Of a DNA stretch of 16,130 nt, positions 12,258-16,130 are shown piece after piece. Position numbers and translations under genes: made by a program. Within the stretch, counting starts at the first letter, position 1; each line of letters begins with the position of its first letter. The DNA is taken from assembly GCA_902489945.1 (NCBI GenBank), contig CABUBZ010000047.1, forward strand, positions 1 through 16,130, in the 5' to 3' direction. Source of the stretch: an uncultured Collinsella sp. Lineage in GTDB: Bacteria; Actinomycetota; Coriobacteriia; Coriobacteriales; Coriobacteriaceae. The notes under the pieces are model-generated. The model had not been told where the DNA came from. It was given only the letters and a program-made list of their open reading frames with translations, and searched no databases.

Positions 12258-13709
12258 CTACTCGACCGCATCGACGGTTGCCTCCACGTTGCCGTCCGCC
12301 ATACGCACGCGAATGGCATCGCCGGGCTTAAAGGTCTTGGCACTCGTAGCCACACCATCATCGCTATATGCGATGGAATAGCCGCGGGCAAGCACCTTGA
12401 GCGGCGACAGGGCGTCGAGCGAGGCTGCCGCACGGCCCAAGTCGGACGCGGGCTTGTTCAACATCGTGCGCCCCTGATGCTCCAGGCGGGAGCTCGCGAG
12501 CGTGAGTGCATGGCGCTTGCCATCGAGCCCCGAGGTGCTTGCAATCAAGCGCTCGGGCAGACGCTCGAAGTTGGAGCGGAAAGCCCCGACCGAACGCGCA
12601 ATGGCGCCCGACAGGCGATCGGCCGTCAAGGCGAGCTCCGACTCGCGACGCTCGACCATAAACGTTGGATCGTTGAGGCACGGACGGCACGCGGCTGCAT
12701 CGAGCGCATCGCCCAAGCGTGCCGTATAGGTATCCCAGGCACGCCGACCACGCTGGTCGAGCATCTCCAGATCGACCAGATCCGAACCGATCATCGATGC
12801 CATCGCAGCGCCCAGACGCTGATGACGCGCCTCGAGTACATCAGCCAGCTCCGTCATGGCCGGTGCCACCGATTCTGCAGCCGCCGTTGGCGTGGAGGCG
12901 CGACGGTCGCTCACCATGTCGCAGATCGAGGTATCGGGCTCATGGCCAATACCTGTAACCACAGGCACGGGACAGGCCGCCACCGCACGGGCAAGGTCCT
13001 CGTCGTTAAAGGTCATGAGATCCTCGAAGGAACCGCCGCCGCGCACGAGCAAAATACAATCGGGCGCCGGCGTGATGGCAGCGGCGCGGCGCAGGCCTTC
13101 GATAAGCTCGGCAGGCGCTCCCTCGCCCTGCACCTTGGCGCCCACGCAAACGAGCTCGACAAGTGGGTTGCGACGGCGCAGCGTACGCTTGACGTCGTCG
13201 ATCACGGCGCCGGAAAGCGAGGTGACGACCGCCACACGTGAGCAAAACACCGGAATGCGACGTTTACGGGACTCGTCCATCAACCCCTCGCGGCGCAGCT
13301 TTTCGGCCAACTGTGCCACCTGTTGACGCAGCAGGCCCTCCCCCGCCAGCGAGAACGAGCGAGCGACAAAGCTCATACGGCCTGTGGGCTTATAGAGATT
13401 GAAGCTGCCCTTAACGCTCACCTGCATACCGTCGCGCAAGTCGAAGGTGCGTTTGAGATAGGCGCCCTTCCAGATGATGCAGTCGACGGCGGCCGAGTCG
13501 TCCTTAATCTGGAAGTAGCAGTGGCCGCTTCGGGCATTGGGGCCACGAAAACCCGTGACCTCGCCCAAAACGCTCAGCTGCGGAATGGCATCGAGCGCGC
13601 CAGCGGCAATCTCCACCGCCTGGCTCACGCTGAGCTCCTTGCGCTCCTGCTCATCCGACCCGTCGAACTCGGCGGAAACGCTGTTGCCGGTTAGATTCCA
13701 GCCTGCCAC
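12258..13709 (-). CDS. xseA: Exodeoxyribonuclease VII large subunit
   Basis: A 483-residue XseA, the catalytic subunit of exonuclease VII, acting on single-stranded DNA in both directions in mismatch repair and DNA damage processing. An N-terminal OB-fold (about 27-120; LSVLGEVTGFRGP and GHCYFQIKD) binds ssDNA. The catalytic domain carries LLVRGGGSFEDL (220-231), VTGIGHEPDTSICD (251-264) and DRRASTPTAAAE (268-279), followed by long coiled-coil helices and a C-terminal ARGYSIAYSDDG segment typical of the family. The GTG at 13709 is preferred because AAAGGAGG lies 4 nt before it; the ATG at 13727 lies upstream of that site. The first 25 residues are a variable extension. xseB follows 42 bp downstream. 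Confidence 0.96.
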   Translation of the reverse strand: MAGWNLTGNSVSAEFDGSDEQERKELSVSQAVEIAAGALDAIPQLSVLGEVTGFRGPNARSGHCYFQIKDDSAAVDCIIWKGAYLKRTFDLRDGMQVSVKGSFNLYKPTGRMSFVARSFSLAGEGLLRQQVAQLAEKLRREGLMDESRKRRIPVFCSRVAVVTSLSGAVIDDVKRTLRRRNPLVELVCVGAKVQGEGAPAELIEGLRRAAAITPAPDCILLVRGGGSFEDLMTFNDEDLARAVAACPVPVVTGIGHEPDTSICDMVSDRRASTPTAAAESVAPAMTELADVLEARHQRLGAAMASMIGSDLVDLEMLDQRGRRAWDTYTARLGDALDAAACRPCLNDPTFMVERRESELALTADRLSGAIARSVGAFRSNFERLPERLIASTSGLDGKRHALTLASSRLEHQGRTMLNKPASDLGRAAASLDALSPLKVLARGYSIAYSDDGVATSAKTFKPGDAIRVRMADGNVEATVDAVE

Positions 13710-13824
13710 GCAGCCTCCTTTCGTCATCGTGCACGTGGGCTCCGGCCCTGCGCAAATTCAAGTCCCACACATAGTACAGCGCCACGAGGACACAAATCCC
13801 CGCGGCGCCTGCCAGTCCAATTTG

Positions 13825-14529
13825 TTATCGGTTGGAGTTTCTGTTGTAGCGAGCCATAAGGTAGAGCAGCTGGATAATCGAGGTGAGTGCCGCTGCCACG
13901 TAAGTAAGCGCAGCTGCCGTCAGGACCTTCTTAGCACCGTTGACCTGCTTGGAACTCATGCCCGACTGCTCGATATACGCCACGGCGCGGCGGCTGGCAT
14001 CGATCTCGACCGGCAGCGTAACCAGCTGGAACAGCACGCTAAACGAGAAGAAGACCAACGCGAGAGTCGTGAGCCCCGCGATGTTCATGAACAGGCCCAT
14101 AAGCAGCACGATGGTCCAAGTGTTCTGGGTAAAGTTGACGACGGGCACGAGGGCGCTGCGCACCTGCATCATGGCGTAGCCGCTTTGACGCTGGGCGGCA
14201 TGGCCCGCCTCGTGACAGGCGACGGCAACGCTTGCGACCGATCCACCCGAACGGTTGGCGTCCGAGAGATACAGATTGTTATCCTGCGGGTTGTAGTGAT
14301 CGGTGAGCTCGCCGGCAACGCCCTTGATGCCCACGGCGTTGCAACCGTTGGCGTCGAGCATGCGGCGAGCAACCGCAGCGCCCGTATCGCCGTCCGAGCG
14401 AACCTTGGACCACGTCTTGTACGTCGAGTTGATATAGCTCTGTGCGGCAAGGCCAAGTACCGTGCAGACAAGAACAACCAGTAGGTACAGCGGGTCGATA
14501 CCAAAGCCGTATCCATAGTAATAGGGCAT
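13825..14529 (-). CDS. Membrane zinc metallopeptidase (YugP/Zn_peptidase_2 family)
   Basis: A 234-residue membrane protein of the neutral zinc metallopeptidase family typified by Bacillus YugP. There is a Tyr/Gly-rich N-terminus and one transmembrane segment (about 13-30). A soluble part contains GVAGELTDHYNPQDNNLYLS and the zinc-binding CHEAGHA (His106, Glu107, His110). Two or three further membrane segments lie at about 130-170 and 200-225. SRRAVAYI follows the second membrane region, as in homologues. The substrate is unknown for the family. GGAGGA stands 6-7 nt before the ATG. It lies between rnd and xseA on the same strand with 60-115 bp gaps, so co-transcription is possible but not shown. 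Confidence 0.92.
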   Translation of the reverse strand: MPYYYGYGFGIDPLYLLVVLVCTVLGLAAQSYINSTYKTWSKVRSDGDTGAAVARRMLDANGCNAVGIKGVAGELTDHYNPQDNNLYLSDANRSGGSVASVAVACHEAGHAAQRQSGYAMMQVRSALVPVVNFTQNTWTIVLLMGLFMNIAGLTTLALVFFSFSVLFQLVTLPVEIDASRRAVAYIEQSGMSSKQVNGAKKVLTAAALTYVAAALTSIIQLLYLMARYNRNSNR

Positions 14530-14593
14530 GCGAATTCCTCCGAATTGAGTTACACGTTGGAGGCATTTTACCCACTCAGACAGCTAGGCTTCC

Positions 14594-15727
14594 CTACAGC
14601 AGCTCTATCTTTCCGTCCTTCACGGTGAGCCCCATATTGCCCGAAAGCAGATCGTCCAGGCGTGAGCCCACAAGCTCAAAGCGCCAGCCTTCGCGCAGGG
14701 GGCTCTGCTCGGGATGCTCAATGTAGTCGGCCAAGTCGTCGCGCGAGGCAATGACCGAGGTCGCCACGCCCGAGCGCTCGGCAACCAGGCGAATGAGCGC
14801 ATACATAAGATCGGTCACGCTCTCCAGCTCCGGCGAGATCTGACGGTGCCCGCGCACCATGAGCGGCAGGCGATCGTGCGGGCAACTCGCGCCGCGTTTG
14901 ATGGCCATGAGCGCGCCGTCCACATCGCGCTCCCCCAGCTGGTCGGTACCGCGGATACTGCGGAACTCCTCGACGCGCATGGGATTGCGCTTGACGAGCG
15001 CCAGCAGCGTATCGTCGGACATGACCCACTTGCGCGGGATGTTGCGTCGCTCGGCACGGTCCTCGCGCCAAGCGGCAAGCTCGCGCGCGATGCCCAGCTG
15101 ATGGCGGCTGCAGGAGTTGATGCGCTTGACCTTGCGGAACGCCTCGTGACGATCAGCGCGATAGTGCGACTCGTCGGCCAGTGGGCGTAGCTCGTCGAGC
15201 ACCCAGTCCACGCGGCCCAGCTCGCGCAGGCGGCTCATCATCTCGGTATAGGCGACGATCAGGTACTTGACGTCATCGATCGCGTACTCGATCTGCTTGT
15301 CGGTCAGCGGACGGCGCGACCAGTCGGTCAGTGACTCAGTCTTGGGCAGAGAGACGCCGCAAAACGTCTGCACGAGCGCGCCGTACGAAATCTGCTGGCG
15401 TTCGCCCAAAAAGGCGGCAGCCACCTGCGCGTCAAAAATAGGACGCGGCAGCACGCCCACGGTATGGAGCATGACCTCCATATCCTGCGAGCAAGCGTGG
15501 AACACCTTGGTCACGCTCTCGTCGGCCATAAGCTCGGCGAGCGGTGACAGGTCGCCAATCACCAGGGGGTCGACCGCGACGCTCTCGGCAGGGGTGGCAA
15601 TCTGGACCAGGCACAGACGCGGATGGAACGTGCGCTCGCGCAAAAACTCGGTATCGACGGCAATCGCGTCGAACTCGCGGGCGCGCTGGCAAAAGTCGAG
15701 TAGAGCCTGATGTGTGGAAATGTACAT
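14594..15727 (-). CDS. rnd: Ribonuclease D-like 3'-5' exoribonuclease with HRDC region
   Basis: A 377-residue RNase D, which trims 3' ends of tRNA precursors and other structured RNAs. The DEDDy exonuclease signature is complete: VDTEF (Asp25, Glu27), FHACSQDMEV (Asp82) and YAIDDVKYL (Tyr148, Asp152). An HRDC-like helical region follows (about 210-290, REDRAERRNIPRKWVMSDDTLLAL), then a C-terminal extension ending GLTVKDGKIELL. The start ATG at 15727 fits the family N-terminus (MYISTHQALLDFC). No good Shine-Dalgarno precedes it, and a GTG at 15763 in frame is an alternative adding 12 residues that do not resemble the family. Divergent from the lipid kinase gene. Confidence 0.93.
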   Translation of the reverse strand: MYISTHQALLDFCQRAREFDAIAVDTEFLRERTFHPRLCLVQIATPAESVAVDPLVIGDLSPLAELMADESVTKVFHACSQDMEVMLHTVGVLPRPIFDAQVAAAFLGERQQISYGALVQTFCGVSLPKTESLTDWSRRPLTDKQIEYAIDDVKYLIVAYTEMMSRLRELGRVDWVLDELRPLADESHYRADRHEAFRKVKRINSCSRHQLGIARELAAWREDRAERRNIPRKWVMSDDTLLALVKRNPMRVEEFRSIRGTDQLGERDVDGALMAIKRGASCPHDRLPLMVRGHRQISPELESVTDLMYALIRLVAERSGVATSVIASRDDLADYIEHPEQSPLREGWRFELVGSRLDDLLSGNMGLTVKDGKIELL

Positions 15728-15789
15728 ATCAACCCATCGAATAAGGTTAGGCCCGAAAAACACGGGTAGGATATCGGCATTGCCTTACA

Positions 15790-15797
15790 ACTATACT
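15790..15797. promoter_or_regulatory. Overlapping divergent -10-like hexamers between rnd and the lipid kinase gene
   Basis: In the 98 bp divergent gap TATACT (15792-15797, plus strand) overlaps TATAGT (15795-15790, minus strand). The plus one is about 28 nt before the kinase ATG, the minus one about 63 nt before the rnd ATG. The minus site has a 3-of-6 -35 (TTCCCG) at 17 bp; the plus site has no clear -35. Overlap would make the two promoters mutually exclusive. Confidence 0.4.
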
Positions 15798-15825
15798 CGG
15801 TTAGTCACAGAACGGGAACGTAAGT

Positions 15826-16130
15826 ATGCGCTGCCTTATCATCCACAACCCGGCATCGGGCCCCAGCTCAGATGAAATCTACGCATTCACGCACGCCCTC
15901 GCACAGGGCGGCGACGAGGTCGTGATGCGCTTTATCGGCGATGGCATGGAGCCCGAAGACGCCGTGGCGGACGTGCGCGAGTTCGATCGCGTGGTGGTCT
16001 CGGGCGGCGACGGCACCGTCTCCAACGTGCTCGACCAGATGCGCGGATGCGGCGTCCCCACACTCGTCTTCCCCTCTGGCACGGCCTGCCTGTTCTTCAA
16101 CAACATCGGCAATGCCCCCGAGGCGGCGGC
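15826..16130 (+). CDS. Diacylglycerol/lipid kinase family protein, N-terminal part
   Basis: The first 101 codons of a gene that runs off the window end. It belongs to the DAGK catalytic (DgkB/YegS/sphingosine kinase-like) superfamily, which phosphorylates membrane lipids such as diacylglycerol with ATP. IIHNPASG (residues 5-12) is the N-terminal motif, VVVSGGDGTVSNVL (56-69) carries the nucleotide-binding GGDGT, and VFPSGTACLFFNNIG (81-95) matches the usual P-x-GTAN-LA--LG motif, but with Cys88 where Asn is usual. The ATG at 15826 gives exactly the family N-terminus; only a weak GGGAA lies upstream. The C-terminal beta-sandwich domain is outside the window, so function and length cannot be checked. 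Confidence 0.88.
   Translation, partial: MRCLIIHNPASGPSSDEIYAFTHALAQGGDEVVMRFIGDGMEPEDAVADVREFDRVVVSGGDGTVSNVLDQMRGCGVPTLVFPSGTACLFFNNIGNAPEAA

Noticed and set aside
14950..14975. TGCGGAACTCCTCG in rnd, resembling the core edge motif of elements A and B
   Set aside because: It is ordinary coding sequence in the rnd frame, with no outer arms or second motif nearby.

Overview
The window looks like chromosomal DNA from a high-GC Gram-positive gut bacterium of the Coriobacteriia, most likely Collinsella or a close relative. This is inferred from protein style, GC-rich codon use and gene content; no database search was run. There are 15 genes. The first (an RlmD/TrmA-type rRNA methyltransferase) and the last (a diacylglycerol/lipid kinase) are cut by the window edges.

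Layout. From 1 to 2562, plus strand: the methyltransferase tail, a two-gene unit of a DJ-1/PfpI protein and a Maf nucleotide pyrophosphatase joined by an ATGA overlap, then a DmpA/P1-family peptidase. From 2923 to 5149, minus strand: UDP-galactopyranose mutase (glf) followed, with overlapping reading frames, by a family 2 glycosyltransferase, suggesting a small galactofuranose cassette. From 5382 to 9233: phosphotransacetylase (pta, plus) faces two tandem acetate kinase paralogues (minus). Together they could convert acetyl-CoA to acetate plus ATP, though the genes are convergent rather than in the usual pta-ackA operon. From 9354 to 11522, minus strand: a LysR regulator followed by an MFS transporter, which look less GC-rich than their surroundings. 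From 11564 to 15727, minus strand: a run of housekeeping genes, rnd - zinc metallopeptidase - xseA - xseB - HIT hydrolase. From 15826, plus strand, divergent from rnd: the lipid kinase.

The most unusual material is not coding. Three nested inverted-repeat elements (2575-2699, 2792-2900, 6378-6504) each start 12-22 nt after the stop codon of a gene. Each has long outer arms (29, 21 and 29 nt, perfect or with one mismatch) around a 67, 67 or 69 bp core that holds its own hairpin. The outer arms differ completely between elements, yet within each element the two arms are complementary. The first two elements share core-edge motifs and lie in the same orientation relative to their upstream gene. 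This looks like a structured family of 3'-end elements, not simple terminators. Ordinary intrinsic terminators are visible after maf and after both ackA copies, which makes the contrast clear.

Other points of interest are a remnant of a second glycosyltransferase tail between two of the elements, a terminator-like hairpin inside the lysR reading frame, an acetate kinase copy with changed active-site-proximal residues, and a possible LysR operator between lysR and the MFS gene. No tRNA, rRNA, CRISPR array or insertion sequence was recognised.
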